Source: Vermamoeba vermiformis
Lineage: Eukaryota; Tubulinea; Echinamoebida
DNA: 64,000 bases
Direction of reading: 5' to 3'
NCBI GenBank assembly: GCA_045837725.1
Contig: JBEWZL010000163.1
Coordinates: 1-64,000, forward strand
Of the stretch, positions 1-10,838 are shown one piece after another (the first letter of the stretch is position 1; every line of letters starts with the position of its first letter). A program made the position numbers and the translations under genes. The notes below the pieces were generated by a model. That model did not search any database, had not been told where the DNA came from, and saw only the letters and a program-made list of their open reading frames with translations.

Positions 1-887
1 TGATCATTCACATGACCAGAGACAACTTCAAATTCAGCAAGAAGAAGAAATGCTACATCATTAGTCCAGACTTCAAGGAGAAGAAGCTCAGAAAGTTTGT
101 CAAGAAGATTCCTTTCCCTGCTGACTGTAATCCATTCTTCAAATTCTTTCTTGAGAAAGTTAGACCATTTTTGGTTCAAACTGACGAAGATCCTTTGGCT
201 CTTTGGCTTGGCTTTCAAAATGGCAACCCACAAGATCCTTCTGCTATGACTAGAGCTGTAGCCAAGTGCTGCGCAAAGATTATTCCTGGCACTCACATGA
301 CTTCTTTGCGTTGGAGACACTTGCTTGTCACTTTGGCCTACTTGGACGAATACATGGCTGGACTTGGCTCTCAGCAACAGTTTCTTCAAATGTTGGCCAA
401 TGTTCAAAACCACGATGTCGGCACTTTGATGCGCTACTACAATGATGCTGACGTCAATAACCAGGCAAACACTCTCATCAATCGCTTCAATGAAGATTAC
501 CTAGCCACTGAACAATCCAATGCTGCTGCTGCTCATGCAAGAAATGCCATTGGTTCCCATGATGATGGATCACAACTTGACTCTGCAGATGAAGTCCTTG
601 AAGACTTGCAGTCAATGTCTGAAGAAGAAGTCATCTACTCAGACAAGTACAGAGCCCAGTCTATTTCAGGCAAAATGTACAAAAACGGCCACCTCTACTA
701 TCAAGTGCAATGGGAAACTAGAGATCCAACTTGGGAGAGAATCACCAGCTTGAAGCAGTTCTTAGACTTGGTTGATCAGTATGAAGTCAAGATTTATACT
801 GAGCTTGAAGCTATTGTTCGAGCTAGTCCCAAGAAAAGAAAGAGATCTGGCAAGACCAAGGCCAACAAAAAGCCAAAAAAGCAGTAA
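1..887 (+). CDS. Tyrosine recombinase with C-terminal chromodomain (mobile element, 5' end outside window)
   Basis: The frame is open to the left window edge, so the true start is probably upstream; the first ATG is at 12. Counting from it, HMTSLRWRH (residues 95-103) and QNHDVGTLMRYYN (132-144) match the H-x-x-R-type box and the H...Y nucleophile box of tyrosine recombinases, with H134 and Y142 at the usual spacing. Residues about 213-256 form a chromodomain (YYQVQWETRDPTWERI), and the tail is a lysine-rich, nuclear-localisation-like stretch. Recombinases of this kind move Crypton and DIRS-like elements; a chromodomain probably guides insertion to marked chromatin (inference). The visible part looks whole. 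Whether a reverse transcriptase lies upstream cannot be told, so Crypton versus DIRS-like is open. Confidence 0.7.
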   Translation, partial: IIHMTRDNFKFSKKKKCYIISPDFKEKKLRKFVKKIPFPADCNPFFKFFLEKVRPFLVQTDEDPLALWLGFQNGNPQDPSAMTRAVAKCCAKIIPGTHMTSLRWRHLLVTLAYLDEYMAGLGSQQQFLQMLANVQNHDVGTLMRYYNDADVNNQANTLINRFNEDYLATEQSNAAAAHARNAIGSHDDGSQLDSADEVLEDLQSMSEEEVIYSDKYRAQSISGKMYKNGHLYYQVQWETRDPTWERITSLKQFLDLVDQYEVKIYTELEAIVRASPKKRKRSGKTKANKKPKKQ

Positions 888-998
888 TAACTAAATTTTC
901 CTGCTTTATTTTTCATCTTTTTACTATATACAGTCTTATACAGTCTTTATAGATAAATAAACTATCATTTTACTTATATTTGCTGGTTTTTTGACTGC

Positions 999-1094
999 AG
1001 GCAGGCCAAATTCTTGGCCCTGCCTGGAACTATTAAGCATGCTAATTTCTCCACTACTTTGAAACAAAGGCAGGCCAAATTCTTGGCCCTGCCT
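999..1094. repeat. Paired copies of a 27-base palindromic hairpin
   Basis: Copies lie at 999-1025 and 1068-1094, about 110 and 180 bases past the recombinase stop. Each reads AGGCAGGCCAA, a short AATTC loop, then TTGGCCCTGCCT, so each folds on itself. They may belong to the 3' end of the mobile element or act in transcript 3'-end formation (inference). Confidence 0.7.
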
Positions 1095-1194
1095 TTTAAC
1101 TTTGTGGCTATCTATGCTAGTCTCATGTAGTATTTTACAGGCTTTGCCAGCGATGTTGCGTACAAGTTTTAGCCTGGAGTAGTATGTTTCTTAT

Positions 1195-1393
1195 TAGGGG
1201 GGCAAGCCCCCCTAAACCCCCCATAATTAAAGGGGCCGCATTCGCGCCCCTAACGCCCCTTAAGATCATTTTGCACGCATTTTTGGCCATTTTCGGCAAT
1301 TTTACTGCTTTATTTCATATTAATATGCATGTACGTCCATATAATATGGTGATTCTTATTATTATTAGGGGGGCAAGCCCCCCTAAACCCCCC
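1195..1393. repeat. Two copies of a G6/C6 inverted repeat
   Basis: The motif AGGGGGGCAAGCCCCCCTAA followed by ACCCCCC occurs at 1195-1222 and 1366-1393. Each is a strong hairpin with a four-base loop. A related GGGGCC...GCCCCTAACGCCCC stretch lies at 1231-1260. No gene is visible between the copies. Confidence 0.65.
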
Positions 1394-1633
1394 ACTGGCT
1401 CACTTCGTTCGCCAGGGAATCTGCCCCTAACCCTCTTGCTTTTCTAGCCCTAACTTTACTCTTAGCCCTAACTCAATTTACTCCCTTACTAGGATAGCCA
1501 CTGAAGTAAGACTGGTGCCGTTTTGAAGGCCTTTTGAAGTTCTATCCAACCATGCATCTAACTCTGGGATTGCTGCTACAAACCATATTTTCAACTTTAC
1601 CAAGGCACAGACCTTGGTGCAGACTCAGATCCA

Positions 1634-1880
1634 GGGATCAAATTGAGCTAACTTCAACACAGATCTGTTATACTACTTATATTAGCCATTACTCATTGCT
1701 TAAACACTTATTCCGAAGTCAAATACCAACTTCGGCACTTAATGTTTGGCACTGACTCTTACCAAGGGATTGGATCAAGCTGACTTCAACTCAAATCTGT
1801 TTTATTCTTCATATTCACTATGATTCCTTGGGTGAACATTGATTCTGAGGTCAAATCATAACTTGGGTACATGATTTTGA
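1634..1880. repeat. Diverged tandem duplication, period about 135 bases
   Basis: 1634-1765 and 1768-1880 share a string of motifs in the same order: GGGAT..GATCAA, CTTCAACNCAAATCTGTT-like, then GAAGTCAAAT/GAGGTCAAAT and AACTTCGG/AACTTGGG. The copies are well diverged. I see no coding function. Confidence 0.5.
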
Positions 1881-3870
1881 ATCCTGGGTTAGGGTTGCCT
1901 CCTTTTGCCTATTATCAACTTGACATTTCAGCTTGAATCTATCAGATACACTGTTTATATCATGTTTTAATATGTTTCTGATTGATTTGACATAGATTTG
2001 AATCCAATCTCAAAGTTACAGTATGGCTGATCAGGGACTCAAATTCTTGAAGTGTAGGTCAACAATCGGAACAAGACAATACTATTATGATAAATATACA
2101 TAATTATAGTAACATAAGAATATGAAAGAGATTCATCAATCCAATATCACAGCTCTGAGATCCAGAGGCTAGCAGGATGCGTCAAAGGCTGCAACCATGC
2201 GATCTTTGTAGATATGGCATGGATCAATGACAATTCATATGAATATACTATTGTCCAATTATAAGCTGATTCTGAAATAAAAAAGCTGATGTCCAGATCT
2301 GGTGAGAAGGTAAACAAATTCTGGCTCTGTATTTTGGCTGTCAGAGACATGAGCAGATCAAGGGGTCCTATTGATATGGCATATATAACTAATAGTAAGG
2401 ACATCATGTACCAAATATGAATGGATTCTGTTGCCATGATGCGTAGACCAAATGCTAGCCCTAAGCAGTGAATGCTTCACTGCCACAAGCTTTTGCAGGC
2501 CTTCATGTGACACATCACAGACAGATCTTGATCACCAGTTTGGTATGCAAGGAGTCCTATGACTGAACTGTATATCAAAAGGAGTTCTGGATCTGCAAAG
2601 GACTTGGCGCAGGAGAGGCTGCAAATCTTTCACAAATACCTTAGCTCCAATACACAGATCCTTCTCTGTAACAGGAGTTTTTGCCATTTCCTGAGTGGTT
2701 GTATGAACTTCCACCACCTCCTGTAATCACCCCTGAAGGAACACCACCAACTCTGGATGAATCAGCCTGGCCAAAGTGTGTGAACCTAATCTGGATTATC
2801 AAGTTTTGGATGGAAGTGCAGCGGTGAGTGGTGCTGAAGAGTGGCTTGTGCCACATGAGCAGCTGTTGAATGATTGGCCAGGAAATTAACCGCTCGGAGG
2901 TGAGGGGCAGACCAAATATTTCTGTCATCCCAGAATGCATTCTTGCGTTGGATCAATGACACATGTAAATTACTCAATGAAATTTTATCAACTTTATACA
3001 GTTATCCACAAATAAGGCGCATGCAGCACTGCTGATTGACCACCGCAAATGGACAGCAATCACTTCTTCAGGGGCCATCAAATCGTCGTCGTTCAGTCTT
3101 GACATGTGGCAGCTTGGCCTCGAGATCGTGCTCATCCTCATCGACCATATGCGTGTTGTTCGTAGTGTTCGTGCCACTCACTGAGCGCACACCAGGGCTG
3201 CTTGGTCGACGGAATTTGTGGGAAATTTGATGAACAGATCAATATCTTCTTCGGTACTCGGTTTGACTCGTGTCACTGCGGTGTTTGCAATTGTGTGCGT
3301 GGATTGCCATGAACTGGCGCTGCTGGGACCATTGGTAGGTGGGTTGACCTGTTTCTTGTTGACAGGCACGTGCTTGGGCTCGTCAAAGTCAGGCTCAGGC
3401 GTGTCAGGCAAGTCACTCGTGTTGACCGCACTTTGACACGTGTCACTGCACGTGCTCTGATAGGCGTTTAACTCTGCTATCAACGCATCCTCGTCCGCAC
3501 AGTGCTCGTCCTCTTGATCACTGGTGGTGCACTCTGAGCACGTGCCTGCTTGCCCTCTCTCGACCAGGGCACTGGGTCCCTCAACTTGCGCGATGAGCTC
3601 GTGAAGTGCTGGTCATTCCACTTGATCTGATACATCTCGCATGCTGCACGCATCACCTGTGGCTGGTCAGTGCCACTCACACGCACATATCAGCACGCAC
3701 CTTGTTGCTAGAGCTTGGGTCGATCAGTGCCAGGTGCCGCACTTAGCTGCGCATTTAATTGCTGCTCTTGATTGCTTGCGGCACTTTAAAAATAACGGAG
3801 AGATCTCTTTATGGGAGCACTTTTACTATGTACAAGTCGCTATTATTGCTTGAACCATTACATTTGAAAA
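1881..3870. other. No supported gene; repeat-like sequence
   Basis: Several short open frames exist on both strands but none shows a family motif. The minus-strand frame from about 3630 to 3178 is open for some 150 codons and is rich in S, T, D and E, with several CxxC-like pairs. It could be an exon of a mobile element, but there is no homology I recognise. The 3.0-3.8 kb part is richer in G+C and similar in word content to 8.2-8.8 kb, which suggests a shared repeat family. Confidence 0.4.
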
Positions 3871-6800
3871 TTGCTCGCGTGAGGTCTAGCGTTCTAAAAT
3901 AGCTAATCTCGATCCGCGAGGATTCAGTAAGTAAATTGAATGGAACTCTAGTTATATAAGCATATGTTAATAAATACATCATCATTATGAGCCAATAAAT
4001 TAACTTACATAATCTCTGCTAGCATATGTTCTCGAATCAATCCGCTCAAGTTGCGTCGTTTTTCATCGCACTGTCAACTGATTGAGCCGCTATATAAAAA
4101 AACGCGTTAGTACGTATGTAATATGATCTATTTTCAATACCTACCAGCCTTTTCTTTGTACCAATAAAATATTGAGCGCGATCAGATCACGCGTGCCTCG
4201 TGTCCATTCTTTCGCTTCCACCATAATGTATTGACAACGATTTTAATACATTCTAAATATTCTATAATGCACTATATATACTCACATTTCGTATTTCGCA
4301 GCCGTACTTTTGTCGGGGTTGATCCAAGATATAAGGCACCAAGCCACGTCACGTAAACAGGCCATCTAAACAAAAAGAATATTAAAATAAGTAATAAGTG
4401 CGTTATTGAATGTATTTTACTTACTTTGAAAGCCATCAGCAGCGAAATTTTAACATCGGATCGATCCGAATTGTTGCACTCAAAGGTCACACTGACCTTT
4501 ATCGGGCTATAACAACGTTATTACGTGATAGGTTAAACGATTTTACCTTACCTCGATCCATCAGTTCGCACATTTAAAATTTCAACGCGCTAGATCTCGT
4601 CACCGAATCCATCTACAAATTTATCCAAGACGGTTCTAATAATAATAAATGATGTTAGTACCTTATAATAATTTAAAACACTGTTTGACTTACTTTAAGC
4701 GCGAGTGATGCGCGCAATTATAATTTAAAAGTTTGATCCTGTGTACGACGCGAGGCCCACTGCAACCTATTTTTCAATGTTAATATTAATATCAGTTCAG
4801 CAAACTGTAATAACGATACAAAACGGGGAATACTTACTGTTAGAGCGTTCTATGCGCTACATCAAAACTTCTAAGATCTCGTACCTTCCGCGAATCCGTT
4901 CAAGTTGCGGATCGTACTTTTCAACTATAAGGATTATTTCATGCAATCTATTAGTAAATCATATTAGTAATTGTATTGTTTAATCGATTTGTGCTACTTA
5001 CGTCATTCCAACCTTCGCATTATGTGAGAATTGAGCGTCAGATAGCGCGTGCAACAGATCCGTGAAAACACTATAACGCGCTTAAACTATAAAAGAAACG
5101 ATATTAATGCGTTCCGGCTGATGCAAATAATTTCTACTTACTTTTAGCGCGATCGATGATGCGCGCAATAATTGCCGAAATTGGGGATCAACGAGGGGCC
5201 CCTCGTGGATCAGAGTAAAAGCATATTGAATCAACGCATTGCTCTGTAAAATACTCTATATTAGTACCTTAAAATAATAAATTATAACTATTTAACTTAC
5301 TCTTATGCTCTTAATGGCCCGCCAAGAAAATTTAGCGGATCAAGCCCGTACTTCTCAATCAGCTCCATCGGGCTCGATCGTTCGTGTGAGCATTCCTATT
5401 AATATAACGCGTTAGTACTTGGCTTGTTAATCGTAAATATTTACTTACCTTCAATATCTTTGTCTTCAACGGGAATTATCAACGCGCAAAGTAGACGATC
5501 TAGATCCGTGTTGAGTAACTTGTACCGCCTAAATAAAACGCATTAGATTATTAAATAACAATAGAATAAATGATTTAAACTACTTACGGTTGATTAATTA
5601 CCGGGAATCGAGAGATGGGTTTCGCGCTCGATCTAAAACTCGCACCAAAGTTCTGACTTTTAAATTGCCTATTAAATAACGATTAATATATTATGTTAAT
5701 TATAAAATAAACAACAATTTAAATTTTACACGAGCCCGAAGCTCGATCCGTATCTCGTAATTATTTAAATTACAAGAGTAATTTTAAATTTGAAAATGAC
5801 GCGTTCCTTGCGTCTAATTGAATGTTGTTATTATTGAAAAGTAACTTACGGAATATTTCGATGCGTCCAACGCATCCGATCTCGCCAACGTTACCGAACC
5901 CGTCGACGAGCAGTGGTGACCGTCCCTACAGAGTGATACGAACGAAAAGCACTACCATACGATATTACGACCATTGGTGGTCGAGATCTCGCGATCTGAA
6001 AGTGAGTAGAACTTTCGATCGCGCTAAAATTTCCTACGTAGAGTCTATATTAAAAAATAAACGTTAACATTAAGTAATTAGCGCCTTTGAACGCTATTTT
6101 ACTTGAGATTCGGATAAAACACGAGCACTAAGCTCGATCCGAATCTCGCAAGATTTTATTCAAAAAAATAAAAATCAAATTAAGAGTTGAATTATTTTAC
6201 AAATGGTGGAAGGGTATTTTTAAAAATATTACCTTGATTAAACTCGGTCACTGACCCGAGATTCGCACGACTTTAGATCCCGCTTTGAGTATCGCGCTGG
6301 AACGACGCTGATTGTCGTTTGGCGCGCGTGCATTGATAACAAACAACATATATAAATAACCAAATCGACCCTTGTGGTCGATCCGTCTAAGGTTTTAAAA
6401 ATACGTTCAAAATTGACGCGTGCGAATTTGACTTATCCGAAATGCCTCGCGCTGAAACGACATTGAAGTCGTGGCGCGTCACTAACAGGTGCTGATAATC
6501 AATACTGTCATTTGAAATAGCATCTACCTAATAATAGCAAATAAGTTCAATGTTTAATTCGACCCTTGCGGTCGATCTGTCGCAGACTTTAAGAAAAATT
6601 GACACGTGAGATCGGAGCTAAGTTCGAAATATTTATTAGTGCTAATAAAATATTAAGCGATCTGAGATCGCGTGTCTCGCATTCATTCCTTCACTCTTAT
6701 CTTAATGTTCTGTATTAAAAACGACGTTAGTACGTTCTAAAGGGGTTAATTATATATAATTAAACATACTTGCATTATTTTGAGGCAGCCGTACTTTTGC

Positions 6801-7110
6801 TGGCGATCCAAGTTGCGTCAAGGCAAGATCAACGTGTAATCAGGCCAGCTAAACAATAAATCGATTTTAGAATAATTAGTAAAAGCATTATTGAATATAA
6901 TTTACATACTTTAAGCCGTCAGAGCTCTTCACTAAAAAGTTCACGGACAGTCGACTTCGTGATCTAGAACGTCACGTCTGCGAATTTGCTTAAATAACCT
7001 ATGAAACAACGATTAATATATTGTATATTGTATTAATAATGTAATGAACAACAATTTGAATTTTACACGAGCACGAAGCTCGATCCGTATCTCGTAATTA
7101 AAATAACGAA
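3871..7110 (-). pseudogene. Decaying array of short duplicated exons (host gene of unknown family)
   Basis: Minus-strand donors (GTAAGT, GTGAGT) recur every 100-160 bases with matching acceptors, giving exons of about 60-90 bases and introns of about 50-70. Successive exons between 4750 and 4280 join into a sensible reading (for example VEILNVRTDG, then VSVTFECNNSDRSDVKISLL, then WCLISWINPDKSTAAKYE), interrupted by one in-frame TAG at about 4592-4594. Exons are duplicated: 4165-4440 resembles 6640-6920, 5675-5765 resembles 7000-7105, and 4705-4775 resembles 5143-5215 (ending LLRASSIALK). Another exon reads ECSHERSSPMELIEKYGLDP. The repeated style recalls tandem-repeat proteins, but I do not recognise the family. 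Other exons do not join in frame, so it is probably non-functional. Confidence 0.45.
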
Positions 7111-7510
7111 ATTATACAATATTTATATAAGAGGTGAGTGTATAAATATTACCTCGATTTGTCTTGGTCTATGCACAGAGATTCATGCATCAAGTCTTGA
7201 TCTCGCATTTTATCGCGCTGAAAGATATTTGGCGTTGATCCAAACCTCCAAATTAACTCGCGCTGAACGGCCATTCCGACCGTGGCGGCTACTGTCCGCT
7301 GTTAATAATCAAATAATAATAATATTACGACCCTTGTGGTCGATCTGTTGAGTTGCTAAGGGAAATGACGTGCGGAACTTCAGCATCGGCTCTAATCCGC
7401 CTTTACTAACTCGCTGGAACGGCTTTTGATGCCGAAGCGCGTACTATCAGGTGTAAATTAATATATAATAAATCAACCCGGCCTTGTGGTTGATCTGTTG
7501 TCTTGTGGTG
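6240..7510. repeat. Dispersed small hairpin motifs
   Basis: Two motif types alternate. One is CGACCCTTGTGGTCGATC and variants, at about 6364, 6557, 7327 and 7478. The other is GCGCTGAACGnC...GnCGTGGCGCG and variants, at about 6290, 6450, 7257 and 7410. Both are short inverted repeats about 150-200 bases apart. They sit at the upstream end of the decaying exon array and may be parts of its oldest copies. Confidence 0.45.
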
Positions 7511-8030
7511 CAGGATTAACGGTCACTTCCTTATTTAGTCACCACGTGGCCAAGACCGTCGTGTGTCGACGGTGAAAACCGACGTGTGTCGAGCGGCACG
7601 TGCTGCCAAAAATTGTGCTGGGATAAATCCTGGCACGATATTTCACACACGGTGACCGTTTTCATTAATTCGCAAGAACGCCAAGACCACCACAACCACA
7701 GTGGCCATGTAATTAATTTTCTTGTTATTTATTTTCTTGTTGTGACAACAACGCACCAGCAACAGCCAGGCCAAGTTTACCGTTGTGCACGATCGGCTGT
7801 CTGTTGCTCGTAACTTGTACTTGTACGTGCGTAGTGCACTGAGGTGAGTTTTCCTTCATTAATAACTTGGGGCAGAATTGATAATGGATTAGTTCTTATT
7901 TTTTAGATTTTTCAGCAGATGCGATCGGTTACAGGCCACGCGTTCTTCGAGCTCACTGCTGGGTCGGCACTTACGTGTTTCTGCGACTTAATTCAAAGAC
8001 GCACCCTTTTCGGGTGCCAGCCAACAAGTA

Positions 8031-8230
8031 CGCTGCGTTTGGTAAGTACGAGAATTTTAAATCTGTAATTTTTAGATGCGCGGCATCTAATTTTTATTTG
8101 TTTATGTAGTGCTACTGGCCGCCTTGTTAGCGCCACGCGTTCCGAGAGCTTCAGTAGGACTGCTGGCTATCAAGCAACCTGTGTGAGGTAAGTCAGGTTG
8201 TTCTTAACTTCGATCCAACGAATCTGACCA
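8031..8230 (+). repeat. Exon-intron block, copy 1 (paired with 10055-10270)
   Basis: The block has a donor TTTGGTAAGTACG, an intron containing GCGCGGCATCTAA, an acceptor TTTATGTAG, and a second donor GTAAGTCAGG at about 8189. The same order of sites and the same 13-base intron word occur at 10055-10270. The 7850-8030 stretch just upstream also shows plausible GTGAGT/TTTTTAG splice sites. It looks like part of a multi-exon mobile-element gene. Confidence 0.5.
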
Positions 8231-8800
8231 GTCACAGGCAGTGTTTCCAACGCATAAACGGCAGAGGTACCAGCGCTAACCTTGCACCAGTCAGCATTGC
8301 CCAGCGCACCCATCAACCAAGCAGTGCCGTGCACGGCAACGCACTGACACCACATGGCACTCATGACAGGCCACTGCACGCTGCAACAAGCTTCTCATCA
8401 AACCCACGTCAGGTGCGTCGAATGATGTGTACGCATACTAGTATCAGCACTAACCTCACACCAGTAGCTTTGCCCAGCGCACCCATCAGCCGAGCAGTGC
8501 AAGTTCATTGAGCTGTTTGAGCACGCTGTTCACATTCACTGCCACACTGCGCATCACGCGTGACAGTTTAGCAGTGACAGCGCACTGCATGCTGATGACA
8601 CCGCACGCACCACTGTGCGCACTGCAGCAAGCTGCTCATCAAGCCTGATCACACACCATGTCATGAGCCCTCACCACACATCATGCTGTTCCGTGCTGGC
8701 ACTCACGCTCTCTGCCTCTGTGACTGGCTTGGGCACTCTCTCATCGCACTCTGTGCCCTGTCACTTCCTTGCCTGTGTCCAGCTAAATAAATAAGACGCA
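8231..8800. other. No supported gene; G+C-richer repeat-like stretch
   Basis: The stretch is full of short CAC/GTG-rich words (GTGCGCACTG, CACTGCA, GCTCATCAAGCCTG) that recur with variation. Open frames are short and without motifs. It is similar in style to 3.0-3.8 kb. Confidence 0.4.
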
Positions 8801-8818
8801 GATAGTTATGTCCCTGAG

Positions 8819-9226
8819 TTTGAAGGCTACACCCTTGTTCTAGCTTGTAAGGGTGTAGTTTCAAGGACTACGCCCCTGTTCTGGCTTGTGAGGGCGTAGT
8901 TTCGAGGACTACACCCCATTCAAGGTCACAAGGGCGTAGTTTTGAGGACTACGCCCCCGTTCTGGTTCGCAAGGGCGTAGTTTCAAGGACTACACCCCCG
9001 TTCTGGTTTGCAAGGGTGTAGTTTCGAGGACTACGCCCCCGTTCTGGTTCGCAAGGGCGTAGTTTTGAGGACTACGCCCCCTTTCTGGTTTGCAAGGGCG
9101 TAGTTTCGAGGACTACGCCCCCGTTCTGGTTCGCAAGGGCATAATTTCAAGGACTACGCCCCTGTTTGAAACTTCAGCCTCGTTCTAGTTCGCAAGGGCG
9201 TAGTTTCAAGGACTACGCCCCTGTTC
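8819..9226. repeat. 41-base hairpin minisatellite, about ten copies
   Basis: The unit runs GGACTACGCCC, then a variable middle (CCGTTCTGGTTCGCAA), then GGGCGTAGTTTCGA. The two ends of each unit are reverse complements (CTACGCCC/GGGCGTAG), so every copy can fold. Copies differ by transitions that often keep the pairing (CTACACCC with GGGTGTAG). One copy near 9170 carries an extra insertion. Confidence 0.9.
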
Positions 9227-9318
9227 TGCGGTGTTAGGGTGTTATTTGCCCTTCAGAACGCGAAACCCTAAACTGTAGTAACCTAATAAATACTATAAAC
9301 ACCCTTTAATGCCTTTGC

Positions 9319-9655
9319 ACCTGAGGCCGTCAGACCGTCTGACGCACCCCCCCTTGCCTGAGGCCATCAGACCGTCTGACGCACCCCCCCTTGCCTGAGG
9401 CCGTCAGACTGTCTGACGCACCCCCATCCCAAGGCCGTCAGACCGTCTGACGCCCTTTGCTGTTGCAGTGCATGACTGAGGGTGCAGGTGCAGGTGCATG
9501 TGCAATGCCTTTGCACCTGAGGCCGTCAGACCGTCTGACGCACCCCCCTTGCCAGAGGCCGTCAGACGGTCTGACGCCCTCCCCCTGTCCCAAGGCCGTC
9601 AGACTGTCTGACGCACCTCCCATCCCTAGGCCGTTAGACCGTCTGACGCCCTCCT
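9319..9655. repeat. Palindromic minisatellite, eight copies in two blocks of four
   Basis: Each copy centres on CGTCAGACCGTCTGACG, a near-perfect palindrome, followed by a C-rich spacer. Four copies lie at about 9319-9455 and four at 9515-9655. Both blocks begin with the same words, AATGCCTTTGCACCTGAGGC, so the block of four was itself duplicated about 196 bases apart. Confidence 0.9.
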
Positions 9656-9749
9656 GCTGCACCAAGCACAAGGTTACCCATGTTTGAAGTACAATTTTAT
9701 TTTAAAAACTGGCCAGCCCTGGCCCTAAACACCCTTTAATCACACAGAA

Positions 9750-9866
9750 GACCAAGTGCTTGTTCAATGGTATGGCTGGCCTAAGAGGCAGGATTGGACA
9801 TGGGAATCAAAAGAACTAGTACAAAATCACAATGGAGAGCTGTATAATCAATATTTTTTATTGTAA
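9750..9866 (+). mobile_element. Chromodomain 3' end of a mobile-element gene
   Basis: The frame reads EDQVLVQWYGWPKRQDWTWE and continues about 16 residues to a stop. VLVQW.GWP...TWE is the core of a chromodomain. The layout, with a chromodomain as the last coding unit, matches the recombinase gene at 1-887, so this is probably a fossil of the same or a sister family. Confidence 0.55.
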
Positions 9867-10054
9867 TTGTGTAACTCTATAAAATTGCACCATAAACTCC
9901 CTCCGCTGACATTGTTGCATAACTGCTCTTATTTGTCTACGCAAGATACGCTTGCTCACTGATAGCTTTTACGTCATTGTCTGAAGGCTTGGACTGGTGC
10001 ATATGGTGTTCTTAATTATGCTCCTGATGGGAGAGTGGTCATAACGAGGCAAGG

Positions 10055-10270
10055 AGCATTTGGTAAGTTCGTTAAATTTTAAAATAATTTTCGAGAGCGC
10101 GGCATCTAACGTTCACCGTTTGTGTAGGGCAGCTGACCCGAACTACATAGTGCATATTACAAAGAGACTTTGGAGTATGTTTACTACAACTGAGCAGCAC
10201 TAGGTAAGTCAGTTTGAATTAGTTTTTTCGCATCTTTTAACGAATCTCCTGCGCATTCAATCAGAAGTTC
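10055..10270 (+). repeat. Exon-intron block, copy 2 (paired with 8031-8230)
   Basis: Donor TTTGGTAAGTTCG, intron word GCGCGGCATCTAA, acceptor TTTGTGTAG and a second donor GTAAGTCAG repeat the layout at 8031-8230. In this copy a chromodomain-coding segment follows at 10740-10838, so the block may belong to a mobile-element gene ending there. Confidence 0.5.
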
Positions 10271-10359
10271 TCCCAGCTTTACAACGAGCTCTCACGTGGA
10301 TACGAACATGGTCATTACAACCTGCCGTTGGCACATTACAACCCGTGGTAAGTTAGTGA

Positions 10360-10700
10360 TCAGTCACGACATCGTCTCCCGCTGGAGACGACCTCTGTCG
10401 GACTTAGTTTTTTTAGACATCGTCTCCCGCTGGAGACAACCTCAAAAGACTTTAATTTATTTTTGTTCGTGACCAGCGCGGTCACGAAGTTTTTGACTTA
10501 GTTTTTTTTAACATCGTCTCCCGCTGGAGACGACCTCGCAGGACTTAGTTTTTTCAGATGTCGTTTCCCCATGGAGATGACCTCCTGGACTTTAATTTTT
10601 TAGTTCGTGACCAGTGTCATGAAGTTTTGGACTTTATTTTTCTTAGTTCATGACCAGCATGGGCATGCAGTTTTTGACTTAGATTTTTGTTACAACCTAT
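10360..10700. repeat. Hairpin repeat array with GTCTCCCGCTGGAGAC core
   Basis: Four units begin CATCGTCTCCCGCTGGAGAC (the last one degenerate), each followed by GACCTC and GGACTTAGTTTTTT. Two or three units carry a second hairpin, GTGACCAGCGCGGTCAC. The array lies between the exon block at 10055-10270 and the chromodomain segment at 10740. Confidence 0.8.
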
Positions 10701-10739
10701 TGGACTTTAATTTTTAACTGTAGCTAACCCTTTATTTTT

Positions 10740-10838
10740 AGGTTTTTAGTTAAATGGGCTGGTTGGACAAATGATTACAACAAATGGTTACCAGAAGATG
10801 CTTTAGAATGTCCTGACTTGCTACAAAAATTCATGTAA
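10740..10838 (+). mobile_element. Chromodomain 3' end of a second mobile-element gene
   Basis: After an acceptor-like TTTTTAG the frame reads FLVKWAGWTNDYNKWLPEDA and ends after about twelve more residues (stop 10836-10838). This is a clear chromodomain core and another gene end of the type seen at 1-887 and 9750-9866. Treated as a fossil. Confidence 0.6.

Noticed and set aside
2147-2437. 96-codon minus-strand frame with hydrophobic stretches
   Set aside because: Lies in repeat-like sequence, with no splice context or family motif.
8819-9655. Regular repeats that could suggest a CRISPR array
   Set aside because: The units are tandem with no unique spacers, the genome is eukaryotic and there are no cas genes; these are minisatellites.
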